Of a stretch of DNA of 64,000 nt, positions 52,199 through 60,963 are shown piece after piece (position 1 is the first letter of the stretch; each line of letters begins with the position of its first letter). A program made the translations under genes and the position numbers. Source of the stretch: Streptomyces sp. HM190 (GTDB lineage: Bacteria; Actinomycetota; Actinomycetes; Streptomycetales; Streptomycetaceae); NCBI RefSeq assembly GCF_009857135.1, contig NZ_CP047318.1:6944001-7008000 (forward strand), written 5' to 3'. The notes below the pieces were generated by a model that ran no database searches, was not told where the DNA came from, and saw only the letters and a list, made by a program, of their open reading frames with translations.

Positions 52199-52624
52199 AT
52201 GCGCACGTTCCTGGAGGCCGCCACAGGCTTTCCGACCTTCCTGTTCACCGTCCCCCTGCTGGCGTCCCTGGGCTTCTGGCTGCTGGTCGCGGTGGGCGCC
52301 GCAGACCCCCGCACCTTCGACGGGGACGTCGACCTCGGCGCGCTGGGGCTCGGCGGTGTCCCCGTCGCGGCCGCGTTCTCGCTGTGGACGGGCTTCGCCT
52401 GGGCCGTGAGCCTCGGCGCCGTCGCCGCCCTGGAGCCACTGGCTTCCTCGGGCCCGTCGCGCGCGCTGACCGGGCTCGCCGTCCTCGCCACGGCTTCCCC
52501 GACCGCGTGGTGCGCGACCTGGGCCGTCACTCGCCTGCTGCGCCGCCCCCGCCCCCATGAATCCGACCATGTCCTTCTCCAGGACGCCGCCCCGGAGTTC
52601 CGCACCCACCGCCGGGCCGCCTGA
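52199..52624 (+). CDS. Small integral membrane protein (YqiJ N-terminus-like)
   Basis: A 141-aa protein with three hydrophobic segments: FPTFLFTVPLLASLGFWLLV, then VPVAAAFSLWTGFAWAVSLG, then TGLAVLATASPTAWCATWAV. The pattern resembles the N-terminal membrane part of YqiJ/OB-domain proteins that accompany flotillins, but the expected C-terminal OB domain is missing, and the last 20 residues look unrelated. A MITE copy begins 42 bp after the stop, so 3' truncation is possible. No flotillin gene follows. Start: ATG at 52199. Confidence 0.55.
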   Translation: MRTFLEAATGFPTFLFTVPLLASLGFWLLVAVGAADPRTFDGDVDLGALGLGGVPVAAAFSLWTGFAWAVSLGAVAALEPLASSGPSRALTGLAVLATASPTAWCATWAVTRLLRRPRPHESDHVLLQDAAPEFRTHRRAA

Positions 52625-52665
52625 GCGGCACGCCGGAACCGATCGCGTCGACGCCGCGCACCCCT

Positions 52666-52842
52666 GGGGCGGGTTGCGAAAGTCCCGTCCGCCCGGCGGC
52701 GTCCGGCACGCACGCTCGCCGCGTTGTCGGGACCGCCCCGGTACCACCGGTGTCGGGGCGACCCTCCGCCGTGCGAGCGCACGCACCGGACGCCGCCGGG
52801 CCTGCCCTTCGGGCAGACGACGCTCCTTTCGCAACACGCCCC
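52666..52842. mobile_element. MITE-like palindromic element, copy 3
   Basis: Ends GGGGCGGGTTGCGAAAGTCC and (complement) GGGGCGTGTTGCGAAAGG. The interior GTCCGCCCGGCGGCGTCCGG mirrors CCGGACGCCGCCGGGC. It is nearly identical to copy 2 in its right half. Confidence 0.8.
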
Positions 52843-52924
52843 GGCCGGCCCGTTCCCTCCCACGCCTCCTTGCCGGGGGCAGGCAGCGGTACCGGCGCGG
52901 GTCGGAGTACGCTCCTGCGACCGC

Positions 52925-52945
52925 GCGTCAATAAGACGTCAAGAG
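52925..52945. promoter_or_regulatory. Phased CGTCAA direct repeats before the PucR-type gene
   Basis: GCGTCAATAA (52925) and ACGTCAAGAG (52936) are 11 bp apart, 24 bp before the regulator start. The same motif and spacing recur before the kdp operon at 54155-54175. Confidence 0.55.
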
Positions 52946-52968
52946 CACGCTCGATCAGGGGGATCCGC

Positions 52969-54051
52969 ATGGCGGCGGGACGGGAAGCGTCCGAACGGCT
53001 GCAGGGATACGAGGCGTACCTGGAGGGATACGCCGTCATCCTCGCCGACGCCTCGGCGACGGGCCGCCGGCTCTCCCGGGAGGAGCTGGTTTCGCGCCGT
53101 GCCCTGGGCGAGCAGGCCGCCGACGCCGGGATCGGGCTGCGCGCCCTGGTCGGCGCCCACCTGGCGGCCACCCGGGCACACTGGCCCACCGCGAGCGGCG
53201 CGTCCGCGGACGACGTGCTGTCCGCCGCCGCGCAGGCCCTGGACGCGTTCGCGGAAGGGTACGAACGCGCCCAGCGGCACGCCGTGCGCAAGGAGGAGGC
53301 CGCCCGCCGGGAATTCGTCGACGACCTGCTGTACGGCCGCAGCGACCTGGGCCGCCTCGCGCAGCGCGCGGAACGCTACGGGCTGAGACTCTCCTACGAG
53401 CACGCCGTCGCCGTGGCCCGCGGCACGGCCGCCTACGAGGAGGGCGACCCGGTGCTCCGGGAGGTGGAGCGCGCCCTGATAGGCCGGTTCGGCGACCGCA
53501 GCGTCCTGCTCACCACCAAGGACGGCCGACTGGTCTGCGTCGCCCCGGGCGACCAGGACGACGTCCTCGCGTACTTCGCCAAGCAGGCGTTCGCCGCGAC
53601 CGGCGGCGGTCAGGTGGGCATCGGCCGCCCGCACACCGGCCCGGCGGGCGTCGTCCAGTCGTACGAGGAGGCCCTGAACGCCCTCGACCTGGCCGAACGC
53701 CTGGAACTCGACGATCCCGTGCTGCGCGCCGCCGACCTCCTCGTCTACCCCGTCCTCACCCGTGACCGGCAGGCCATGGCCGACCTGGTGGACAGCGCGC
53801 TCGGCCCCCTGCGCCAGGCCCGCGGCGGCGCCCAGCCGCTCCTCGACACCCTCACGGCCTACTTCGACTCCGGCTGCGTCTCCGCGGAGGCCGCCCGGCG
53901 GCTGTCGCTGAGCGTGCGCGCCTTCACCTACCGCCTGGCACGCATCCACAAGCTCACCGGCGCCGACCCCTCCGATCCGGTCCACCGCTACGCCCTGCAG
54001 ACCGCGGTCATCGGGGCGCGCCTGCTGGACTGGCCCGAGAAGCCCCTCTGA
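52969..54051 (+). CDS. PucR/CdaR-type helix-turn-helix regulator
   Basis: A 360-aa regulator: an N-terminal helical domain, a central GGDEF-like domain (RYGLRLSYEHAVAVARG, VGIGRPHTGPAGVVQSYEEA) and the C-terminal PucR-type HTH (LDTLTAYFDSGCVSAEAARR, then RAFTYRLARIHKLTG). The ATG at 52969 has AGGGGG upstream. It lies 197 bp before the kdp genes on the same strand. Shared direct repeats upstream of both suggest it controls itself and the kdp operon (inference). No kdpD/kdpE pair is seen nearby. Confidence 0.88.
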   Translation: MAAGREASERLQGYEAYLEGYAVILADASATGRRLSREELVSRRALGEQAADAGIGLRALVGAHLAATRAHWPTASGASADDVLSAAAQALDAFAEGYERAQRHAVRKEEAARREFVDDLLYGRSDLGRLAQRAERYGLRLSYEHAVAVARGTAAYEEGDPVLREVERALIGRFGDRSVLLTTKDGRLVCVAPGDQDDVLAYFAKQAFAATGGGQVGIGRPHTGPAGVVQSYEEALNALDLAERLELDDPVLRAADLLVYPVLTRDRQAMADLVDSALGPLRQARGGAQPLLDTLTAYFDSGCVSAEAARRLSLSVRAFTYRLARIHKLTGADPSDPVHRYALQTAVIGARLLDWPEKPL

Positions 54052-54133
54052 CCTGGCCCGCGCGCGTCCGCAGTCCCGTACGAACGCCGCCGGGCGAGCC
54101 GAACGGGGCGGTCGGGGCCGCGTCGTATGGAGT

Positions 54134-54175
54134 GCGTCAAGGGCGCCGGGGTTGCCGTCAGGAAGGCGTCAAGGG
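54134..54175. promoter_or_regulatory. Phased CGTCA direct repeats upstream of kdp
   Basis: GCGTCAAGGG (54134), CCGTCAGGAA (54155) and GCGTCAAGGG (54166), spaced 21 and 11 bp, so all fall on one face of the helix. They lie 74-115 bp before the first micropeptide. This resembles direct-repeat sites of activators. Confidence 0.6.
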
Positions 54176-54248
54176 TGGCCGAAACCGTCCGGTGGCGAGG
54201 TTTCCTCGAAAGGTCCGTTCCTGTTCGAACCTCTTCGAGGAGCTTGCG

Positions 54249-54332
54249 ATGGCCGACGTGGCCTTCGTTGTCACCACGATCGCGGTATTCGCCCTCGTGG
54301 CTCTCGTCGCCAAGGGGGTGACGAAGCTGTGA
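54249..54332 (+). CDS. 27-aa membrane micropeptide before kdpF
   Basis: MADVAFVVTTIAVFALVALV then AKGVTKL: one membrane helix and a short basic tail. GAGGAGC lies 8 nt upstream of the ATG. The stop overlaps the kdpF GTG. I believe similar micropeptides precede kdpF in other streptomycetes. It may be a second small subunit stabilising the Kdp complex, but this is not shown. Confidence 0.7.
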   Translation: MADVAFVVTTIAVFALVALVAKGVTKL

Positions 54333-54418
54333 CCGCCGAGAACATCGTCGGCCTGATCGTGGCCGTCGCCCTGCTGGGCTATCTCGTCCTCGCCCTGATC
54401 TTCCCGGAGAGGTTCTGA
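54329..54418 (+). CDS. kdpF: K+-transporting ATPase subunit KdpF
   Basis: A 29-aa single-helix peptide ending LVLALIFPERF, the usual KdpF ending. The GTG overlaps the preceding stop. It stabilises the KdpABC complex in the membrane (family knowledge). It is 8 bp before kdpA. Confidence 0.85.
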   Translation: MTAENIVGLIVAVALLGYLVLALIFPERF

Positions 54419-54426
54419 GCACGCCC

Positions 54427-56091
54427 ATGAGTCCCGTCCTCGCCGACGTGCTCCTGGTGACCGCGCTCGTCGGCGCGCTCGCCCTGGTGCACCGTCCCCT
54501 CGGCGACCACATGGCCGCCGTCTACTCCTCCAAGAGGCATCTGCGCGTCGAGCAGTGGATCTACCGCGCGGTCGGCGCGAACCCGGACGCGGAGATGCGC
54601 TGGCCCGCGTACCTCCGCGGGGTCCTCGCCTTCTCCGCGGTGAGTGTCCTGTTCCTGTACGTCCTCCAGCGCGTCCAGGACAAGCTGCCGCTGTCGCTCG
54701 GCTTCAAGGCGATCACCCCGGACCAGGCGTTCAACACGGCCGTGTCGTTCGTGTCGAACACCAACTGGCAGTCGTACGCGGGTGAGACGGCCATGAGCCA
54801 TGTCACCCAGACCGCCGGACTGGCCGTGCAGAACTTCGTGTCGGCGGCCGTCGGCATGGCCGTCGCCGTCGCCCTCGTACGCGGCTTCGCCCGGTCCCGC
54901 ACCGGCGACCTGGGGAACTTCTGGACCGACCTGGTACGCGGCGTCGTCCGCGTCCTGCTGCCGATCTCCGTGGTCGCGGCGGTCCTGCTGATCGCGGCCG
55001 GCGCCGTCCAGAACTTCGGCGACATCCACACCCTCACCACCCTCACCGGCGACAAGCAGGACGTCAGTCCCGGCGCCGTGGCCTCCCAGGAGGCCATCAA
55101 GAACCTTGGGACGAACGGAGGCGGCTTCTTCAACGCCAACTCCGCCCACCCGTTCGAAAACCCCAACGGCTTCACCAACCTGCTGGAGATCTTCCTGCTG
55201 CTGGTGATCCCGTTCTCGCTGCCGCGCACCTTCGGCAGGATGGTCGGCAACGTCAGGCAGGGCTACGCGATCGTCGCGGCGATGGGGATCATCTGGCTCC
55301 TGGCCGTGGTCGCGGTGACCTGGGTCGAGTTCGCCCATCCGGGCACCGCCTCGCAGATCGCGGGCGGTTCGACGGAGGGCAAGGAACAGCGCTTCGGCGA
55401 AGGCCCGTCCTCCCTGTTCGCGGTCTCCACGACGATGACCTCGACCGGCTCGGTCAACTCCTTCCACGACTCCTTCCAGGGGCTGTCCGGCGGTGTGCTG
55501 CTGCTCGGCATGATGCTGGGCGAGATCGCGCCCGGCGGGGTCGGCTCCGGCCTCTACGGCATGCTGATCATGGCGGTCATCGCGGTGTTCATCGCCGGTC
55601 TGATGGTCGGGCGCACCCCCGAGTACCTGGGCAAGAAGATCGGCACCCGCGAGATCAAGCTCGCCGCCTGCTACATCCTCGTCACCCCGGCCCTGGTGCT
55701 GATCGGCACAGCGCTGGCGATGGCGCTGGGCACGGGCGAGTCGTCGATGACGAACACCGGGGCGCACGGCTTCTCCGAGGTCCTGTACGCCTACACGTCC
55801 GCGTCCAACAACAACGGCTCCGCCTTCGCCGGGTTCGCCGCGAACACGGAGTACCACAACACGATGCTCGGCCTGTGCATGGCGCTCGGCCGGTTCCTGC
55901 CGATGGTGTTCGTGCTGGCGCTGGCGGGTTCGCTCGCCGGGCAGAAGCCGGTCCCGGACACGGCGGGCACTCTCCGCACGGAGAAGCCCCTGTTCACGGG
56001 CCTGCTGGTCGGAGCCATCATGATCATCACCGGTCTGACGTTCTTCCCGGCGCTCGCGCTGGGCCCGCTCGCCGAAGGGCTGGCGACATGA
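54427..56091 (+). CDS. kdpA: K+-transporting ATPase subunit KdpA
   Basis: A 554-aa, roughly ten-helix channel-like subunit that selects and binds K+. The pore-loop signatures are FVSNTNWQSYAGE, NLGTNGGGFFNANSAHPFEN, TTMTSTGSVNSFHDSF and ASNNNGSAFAGF. Length and motifs are complete. Its stop overlaps the kdpB start. The operon is expected to be induced under K+ limitation. Confidence 0.96.
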   Translation: MSPVLADVLLVTALVGALALVHRPLGDHMAAVYSSKRHLRVEQWIYRAVGANPDAEMRWPAYLRGVLAFSAVSVLFLYVLQRVQDKLPLSLGFKAITPDQAFNTAVSFVSNTNWQSYAGETAMSHVTQTAGLAVQNFVSAAVGMAVAVALVRGFARSRTGDLGNFWTDLVRGVVRVLLPISVVAAVLLIAAGAVQNFGDIHTLTTLTGDKQDVSPGAVASQEAIKNLGTNGGGFFNANSAHPFENPNGFTNLLEIFLLLVIPFSLPRTFGRMVGNVRQGYAIVAAMGIIWLLAVVAVTWVEFAHPGTASQIAGGSTEGKEQRFGEGPSSLFAVSTTMTSTGSVNSFHDSFQGLSGGVLLLGMMLGEIAPGGVGSGLYGMLIMAVIAVFIAGLMVGRTPEYLGKKIGTREIKLAACYILVTPALVLIGTALAMALGTGESSMTNTGAHGFSEVLYAYTSASNNNGSAFAGFAANTEYHNTMLGLCMALGRFLPMVFVLALAGSLAGQKPVPDTAGTLRTEKPLFTGLLVGAIMIITGLTFFPALALGPLAEGLAT

Positions 56092-58226
56092 CCACCGACA
56101 CCACGAGGCAAGAGGACCCGATGTCCACGGTCACCCCGAGCCGGGCACCGCACCCCGACGCACCCACCGCGCACCGGCACCCCGACGGGCGCCTCGGAGC
56201 CGGGCTGTTCGACCCCGGGCAGCTGGCGCGGTCCCTGCCGGACGCCCTGCGCAAGCTCGATCCGCGGGTGATGATCAAGTCGCCCGTGATGTTCGTGGTG
56301 CTGGTCGGCTCGGTGGTCACCACCGTGCTCGCGGTCAGGGACCCGGGCGACTGGTTCGGCTGGACCATCACGGCCTGGCTGTGGCTGACCGTCGTCTTCG
56401 CCAACCTGGCGGAGGCGGTCGCCGAGGGCCGCGGCAAGGCGCAGGCCGACACCCTGCGCAGGGCCAAGACCGACACCGTCGCCCGGCGGCTCGCCGGGGA
56501 GACCGAGGAGCGCGTACCGGGCACCGGACTGCGCGTCGGCGACCTCGTCGTCTGCGAGGCCGGCGACATCATCCCCGGCGACGGTGACGTCGTCGAGGGC
56601 GTCGCCTCCGTCGACGAGTCCGCGATCACCGGGGAGTCGGCCCCCGTCATCCGGGAGTCCGGCGGCGACCGCAGCGCCGTCACGGGCGGGACGAAGGTGC
56701 TGTCCGACCGCGTCGTCATCAGGATCACCACCAAGCCCGGCGAGACCTTCATCGACCGCATGATCAACCTGGTCGAGGGCGCGGCCCGCCAGAAGACGCC
56801 GAACGAGATCGCGCTGAACATCCTGCTCGCGTCCCTGACCATCGTGTTCCTGCTCGCGGTGGTGACGCTGAAGCCGTTCGCGATCTACGCGGGCGCCGAC
56901 AGACAGACCTCGATGATCGTGCTGACGGCTCTGCTGGTCTGTCTGATCCCGACCACGATCGGCGCGCTGCTGTCGGCCATCGGCATCGCGGGCATGGACC
57001 GGCTGGTCCAGCGCAACGTGCTGGCCATGTCCGGCCGGGCGGTCGAGGCCGCCGGCGACGTGTCGACGCTCCTGCTCGACAAGACGGGCACGATCACGCT
57101 GGGCAACCGGCAGGCGTCGGAGTTCGTGCCGGTGCGTGGTGTGACGGCCGCCGAGGTCGCCGACGCCGCCCAACTGTCGTCCCTCGCCGACGAGACGCCC
57201 GAGGGCCGCTCCGTCGTCGTCCTCGCGAAGGAGGCGTACGGGCTGCGCGAACGCCACCAGGGCGAACTGGCGGGCGCCGAGTGGATCGCCTTCACCGCGC
57301 AGACCCGGATGTCCGGCGTGGACGTCGACGGGCGAAGGATCCGCAAGGGCGCGGCCGGTTCGGTCGTCGCCTGGGTGCGGGAGCGGGGCGGCACGGTCGC
57401 GGAGGACGCGGACACGGTCGCGAGCCGGATCTCCGAGGCGGGCGGCACGCCGCTGCTGGTCGCGGTCCACGACGACCGGGGTGCCCGTGTCCTCGGTGTC
57501 ATCCACCTCAAGGACGTCGTCAAGGACGGCATGCGGGAGCGGTTCGCGGAACTGCGCCGCATGGGCATCAAGACGATCATGATCACCGGTGACAACCCGC
57601 TCACCGCCAAGGCGATCGCGGACGAGGCCGGCGTGGACGACTTCCTCGCGGAGGCCACGCCCGAGGACAAGATGGCCCTCATCAAGCGGGAGCAGGCGGG
57701 CGGGAAGCTGGTCGCGATGACCGGTGACGGTACGAACGACGCCCCGGCGCTCGCGCAGGCGGACGTCGGCGTGGCGATGAACACCGGCACGTCGGCCGCG
57801 AAGGAGGCCGGCAACATGGTCGACCTCGACTCCAACCCGACCAAGCTCATCGAGATCGTCGAGATCGGCAAGCAACTCCTCATCACCCGGGGCGCGCTCA
57901 CGACCTTCTCCATCGCCAACGACGTCGCGAAGTACTTCGCGATCATCCCGGCGATGTTCGCCGTCGCCTACCCGTCCCTGGACAAGCTCAACATCATGGG
58001 TCTGGCCTCGCCGGAGTCGGCGATCCTCTCCGCCGTCGTCTTCAACGCACTGATCATCATCGCCCTCGTGCCGCTCGCCCTGCGCGGTGTGCGGTACCGG
58101 CCGATGAGCGCGGACCGGATGCTCCGCCGCAACCTCGGCATCTACGGACTGGGCGGACTCATCGCCCCGTTCCTCGGCATCAAGCTCATCGACGTGCTCA
58201 TCTCGTCGCTGATTCCCGGTCTGTGA
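56088..58226 (+). CDS. kdpB: K+-transporting P-type ATPase KdpB
   Basis: A 712-aa P-type ATPase driving K+ uptake. The phosphorylated Asp331 is in LLLDKTGTITLG, the actuator motif is SAITGESAPVI and the hinge motif is VAMTGDGTNDAPALAQADVG. GDNPLTAKAIADEAGVDDFL is in the P domain. A 30-residue Pro/His-rich N-terminal extension precedes the conserved part. It is coupled to kdpA by ATGA and followed by kdpC. Confidence 0.96.
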   Translation: MTTDTTRQEDPMSTVTPSRAPHPDAPTAHRHPDGRLGAGLFDPGQLARSLPDALRKLDPRVMIKSPVMFVVLVGSVVTTVLAVRDPGDWFGWTITAWLWLTVVFANLAEAVAEGRGKAQADTLRRAKTDTVARRLAGETEERVPGTGLRVGDLVVCEAGDIIPGDGDVVEGVASVDESAITGESAPVIRESGGDRSAVTGGTKVLSDRVVIRITTKPGETFIDRMINLVEGAARQKTPNEIALNILLASLTIVFLLAVVTLKPFAIYAGADRQTSMIVLTALLVCLIPTTIGALLSAIGIAGMDRLVQRNVLAMSGRAVEAAGDVSTLLLDKTGTITLGNRQASEFVPVRGVTAAEVADAAQLSSLADETPEGRSVVVLAKEAYGLRERHQGELAGAEWIAFTAQTRMSGVDVDGRRIRKGAAGSVVAWVRERGGTVAEDADTVASRISEAGGTPLLVAVHDDRGARVLGVIHLKDVVKDGMRERFAELRRMGIKTIMITGDNPLTAKAIADEAGVDDFLAEATPEDKMALIKREQAGGKLVAMTGDGTNDAPALAQADVGVAMNTGTSAAKEAGNMVDLDSNPTKLIEIVEIGKQLLITRGALTTFSIANDVAKYFAIIPAMFAVAYPSLDKLNIMGLASPESAILSAVVFNALIIIALVPLALRGVRYRPMSADRMLRRNLGIYGLGGLIAPFLGIKLIDVLISSLIPGL

Positions 58227-58250
58227 CTCCCTGAGAACGTGGTGAAGGAC

Positions 58251-58862
58251 ATGAACACTTCTGTGGTGAACACCGCGCGGATCCTGTGGGCCGCGCTGCG
58301 CATGCTGCTCGTCCTCACCGTGGTGACCGGTGTCGTCTATCCGCTGGTCGTGACCGGCGTCGGACAGGCCGCGTTCCACGACAGGGCGAACGGCTCGATG
58401 GTCGAGGTCGACGGCAAGGAGGTCGGCTCCAGGCTGATCGGGCAGAGCTGGAACCTGCCGGGCACCGACAGGCCCGACCCCCGGTGGTTCCAAGGGCGCC
58501 CCTCCCACAGCGGGTACGACCCGCTGGCCACCGGCTCCGGTCAGCTCGGCGCCAGCGACCCGACCCTGGTCAAGGACGTGAAGGCGGCGAAGCGGCAGGT
58601 CGCCGCGTTCAACGGCGTCGCCGCGTCCGCGGTGCCGGCCGACGCGGTCACCGGTTCGGCCTCCGCGATCGACCCGGACATCTCGCCCGCGTACGCGGGC
58701 ATCCAGGTCGAGCGGGTCGCCGAGGCCAACGGCCTGCCCGTCCCGCAGGTCCGGAAGCTGGTCGAGGACCACACCCGGGGCCGCACACTCGGCTTCCTCG
58801 ACCAGCCCCGCGTCAACGTGCTCGAACTCAACATCGCGCTCAGGGAACTGGCCGCCACCTGA
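58251..58862 (+). CDS. kdpC: K+-transporting ATPase subunit KdpC
   Basis: A 203-aa accessory subunit: one membrane helix (LLVLTVVTGVVYPLVVTGVG) and a periplasmic domain with GSRLIGQSWNLPG, WFQGRPSHSGYDP and GNLG-like SGQLGASDP motifs. The ATG at 58251 matches usual KdpC N-termini; in-frame GTGs at 58239 and 58242 are alternatives with somewhat better placed upstream purines. It is the last gene of the operon. Confidence 0.93.
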   Translation: MNTSVVNTARILWAALRMLLVLTVVTGVVYPLVVTGVGQAAFHDRANGSMVEVDGKEVGSRLIGQSWNLPGTDRPDPRWFQGRPSHSGYDPLATGSGQLGASDPTLVKDVKAAKRQVAAFNGVAASAVPADAVTGSASAIDPDISPAYAGIQVERVAEANGLPVPQVRKLVEDHTRGRTLGFLDQPRVNVLELNIALRELAAT

Positions 58863-58903
58863 CGGCCCCGGCAGGAGGACCCCTGGTCCACCGCGCCCCG
58901 CGT

Positions 58904-58945
58904 CCCCGGCCGCCGTACGCCGAGCCGGGCGCCGGGCGGCCGGGG
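58904..58945. terminator. Hairpin between kdpC and the convergent membrane protein
   Basis: CCCCGGCCGCC (58904-58914) pairs with GGCGGCCGGGG (58935-58945) around a 20-nt loop. It is placed to end both convergent transcripts. Confidence 0.55.
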
Positions 58946-58948
58946 CCC

Positions 58949-60559
58949 TCACCAGCCGGTGAGGAGCAGATGGTTGAGGAGCAGCGCGAGTACGGCCTGA
59001 GCGGCCAGCCAGGTGCGGGGCCGGGGGAGAAGGGCTCCCGCCGCGAGCAGCCACGCCGCGAAGGGCAGCCAGATCCGTTCGGTCTCCGCCTTGCTCATCC
59101 CCGACAGGTCGGCGACGAGGAGCGCGAGGATGGCGAGGAACACCAGCAGGGCCAGGCGGGCTTCGGGGGTGTGCGACGACGTGTTCCGGACGGACGACGA
59201 GGACGCGCGTCCGGGGACCGGCCGGAGCCGCCCCCGCTCCGGCACCAGTGCCGCGGCAGGTGACGTCTGCCCGTCGAGGAGCGGCGTTTGGTGTGTGCTC
59301 CCGGCGTGCCGGGCGCACGTCCTCGTACGGGATGTACTCGGGCTTGTGCCCGGTGCGGCGAGAGTGCGTGCCGGGCGTCGCGACGGGGCGAACGTTGCCC
59401 GTCGCGGCACCAGTACCGCCGCGGCCCGCCGCAGCCCCGCCACCGTGGCCGGACCCACCACCAGCACGGTGCAGGCGAGGTTCGCCCACACCCAGTAGCC
59501 GTAGGGCCGGAACCCGCCCGCCCCTTGGTAGTAGCGTTCGACGAGCAGGTGGTACGCCTCCCACCAGTCGAAGCCCGCGAGCATGAACGCCAGCGGAACG
59601 ACGGCCGCCCCCGCACACAGGAAGGGCAACGCCCTGAGCCTGTTCCGCCCGAGGACGAGGACGCCCGTCCCGATGACCGCGAACAGCGTGAGCCCGTACG
59701 ACAGATAGCAGGTCAGGCCGAACAGCAGGCCCGCGCCCAGCGCGGCGGCCCTCGACCGGCGGGTCGAGCGTGCCGTCACCGCCAGGGCGACGAGGGCCGT
59801 GAACCACGCCGCGACGGCCGCGAAGTAACCGTCGGCCGACGTTCCCATCCACACCGCGGCCGGCGCGAGTACCAGGAACGGCGCCGCCCGGCGGGCCAGG
59901 GCCTCGCCGGCCAGGGCCCGCGCGGTGACGAGGACGGCGACCGCCGCGGTCGCCCCGACGGTGATGACCCACACCCCCGCCCAGGTGCCCCCGCCCAGCC
60001 CGATCCGGTCGAGGAGGACGAAGGTGAGGGTCGCGCCCGGGGGGTGTCCGGCGACGTGCGGGGGCCAGTGGTCGGGGGAGTGGAGCAGGATGTGGTTCGT
60101 GAAGTCCCGCAGGGTCGCGGGGATGTCGTGGAAGCGGTCGATGACCTGGAGGTACTCGTAGCGGGTGGTCAGCCGTCGGGCGATGCCCCGGTGCCAGCCG
60201 TCGACGAGGGCCAGGGAGAACGTCCACGCCGTGGCGGTGGCCCAGGAGGCGAGGAGCAGGGCGCGCCAGGGCAGGCGCGCGGCGACGGCGGGGCCGTGGA
60301 CGACGACGACCACCGCGACGGCGAGCGCGGCCGGGGTGCCGGGGCCGACGTGGGGAAGCCAGTCGGCGTACAGGGGCGGCCAGCCGACGTGGAGGACGTC
60401 CTTCGACCGCTTGATGGCGACACCGACCAGCGCGGCCGTCAGCACGAGCACTGCGGCGCCCGCGACGGCGTACAGGTCGCGGCGGAGGTCGCGGCCGGGT
60501 TCGCGGCGCGGGCCGGTCCTGGTGTCGCCGCGCAGGTCACTGCGGAGATCACGGTTCAC
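58949..60559 (-). CDS. Polytopic membrane protein, GT-C/mannosyltransferase-like
   Basis: A 536-aa protein with about ten hydrophobic segments. After a charged N-terminus with repeats of Arg-Asp-Leu (RDLRSDLRGD), its extracytoplasmic loops include SPDHWPPHVAGHPPGATLTF, and further on comes WMGTSADGYFAAVAAWFTAL. An 80-residue basic, Ser/Arg-rich insertion (about residues 365-445) interrupts the membrane region and looks disordered. The family is probably an integral-membrane glycosyltransferase of actinomycetes; no function is assigned. It starts at the GTG at 60559. Confidence 0.75.
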   Translation of the reverse strand: MNRDLRSDLRGDTRTGPRREPGRDLRRDLYAVAGAAVLVLTAALVGVAIKRSKDVLHVGWPPLYADWLPHVGPGTPAALAVAVVVVVHGPAVAARLPWRALLLASWATATAWTFSLALVDGWHRGIARRLTTRYEYLQVIDRFHDIPATLRDFTNHILLHSPDHWPPHVAGHPPGATLTFVLLDRIGLGGGTWAGVWVITVGATAAVAVLVTARALAGEALARRAAPFLVLAPAAVWMGTSADGYFAAVAAWFTALVALAVTARSTRRSRAAALGAGLLFGLTCYLSYGLTLFAVIGTGVLVLGRNRLRALPFLCAGAAVVPLAFMLAGFDWWEAYHLLVERYYQGAGGFRPYGYWVWANLACTVLVVGPATVAGLRRAAAVLVPRRATFAPSRRPARTLAAPGTSPSTSRTRTCARHAGSTHQTPLLDGQTSPAAALVPERGRLRPVPGRASSSSVRNTSSHTPEARLALLVFLAILALLVADLSGMSKAETERIWLPFAAWLLAAGALLPRPRTWLAAQAVLALLLNHLLLTGW

Positions 60560-60633
60560 ACGGGAACGGTAAGCCGGAGAGCGCCCGCCGGGGCCGGGCC
60601 GGCCGCGTACGTCAGGGTTTCGTCATCTTTCGC

Positions 60634-60689
60634 GGGCGGACGGGCGGACGGGCGGACGGGCGGACGGGCGGACGGGCGGACGGGCGGAC
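60634..60689. repeat. 8-bp tandem repeat (seven copies)
   Basis: GGGCGGAC repeated seven times without mismatch in the 404-bp gap between the membrane protein start and the histidine kinase stop. A looser CGCGGCA repeat follows near 60856-60884. No gene is seen in this gap. Confidence 0.9.
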
Positions 60690-60963
60690 GGGGGGTCCGG
60701 CCCGGCGACGTCCGCCACGTCACGGCCACCTCACGCCGTCCCCCGCTGCGCGTGCGTGGCGGCACCCCAGCGGGCCGGACCGGCGTGGGGCCGGATCAGC
60801 CGGATCCGCGCAGGGAGAGATCGGTGTGGGCCGACGCCGAGTCGCAGGCCCGCCGCGCGCGGCACGCGGCACGCGGCGCGCGGCGAAAGGACCGGCCGGG
60901 GCTTCCCGGCCGGTCCGCTGCCTCGGCTTCCTTCCGTACGAGCGCGGCTCGTTCGCTCCCCCC

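Noticed and set aside
55791..60227. Long minus-strand open frame opposite kdpB, kdpC and beyond
   Set aside because: It lies antisense to well-supported kdp genes and arises from high-GC third-position bias; its composition is Arg/Gly/Val-rich without domains.
60634..60689. CRISPR-like array from the 8-bp repeats
   Set aside because: The units are contiguous with no spacers, so this is a simple microsatellite; no cas genes are present.
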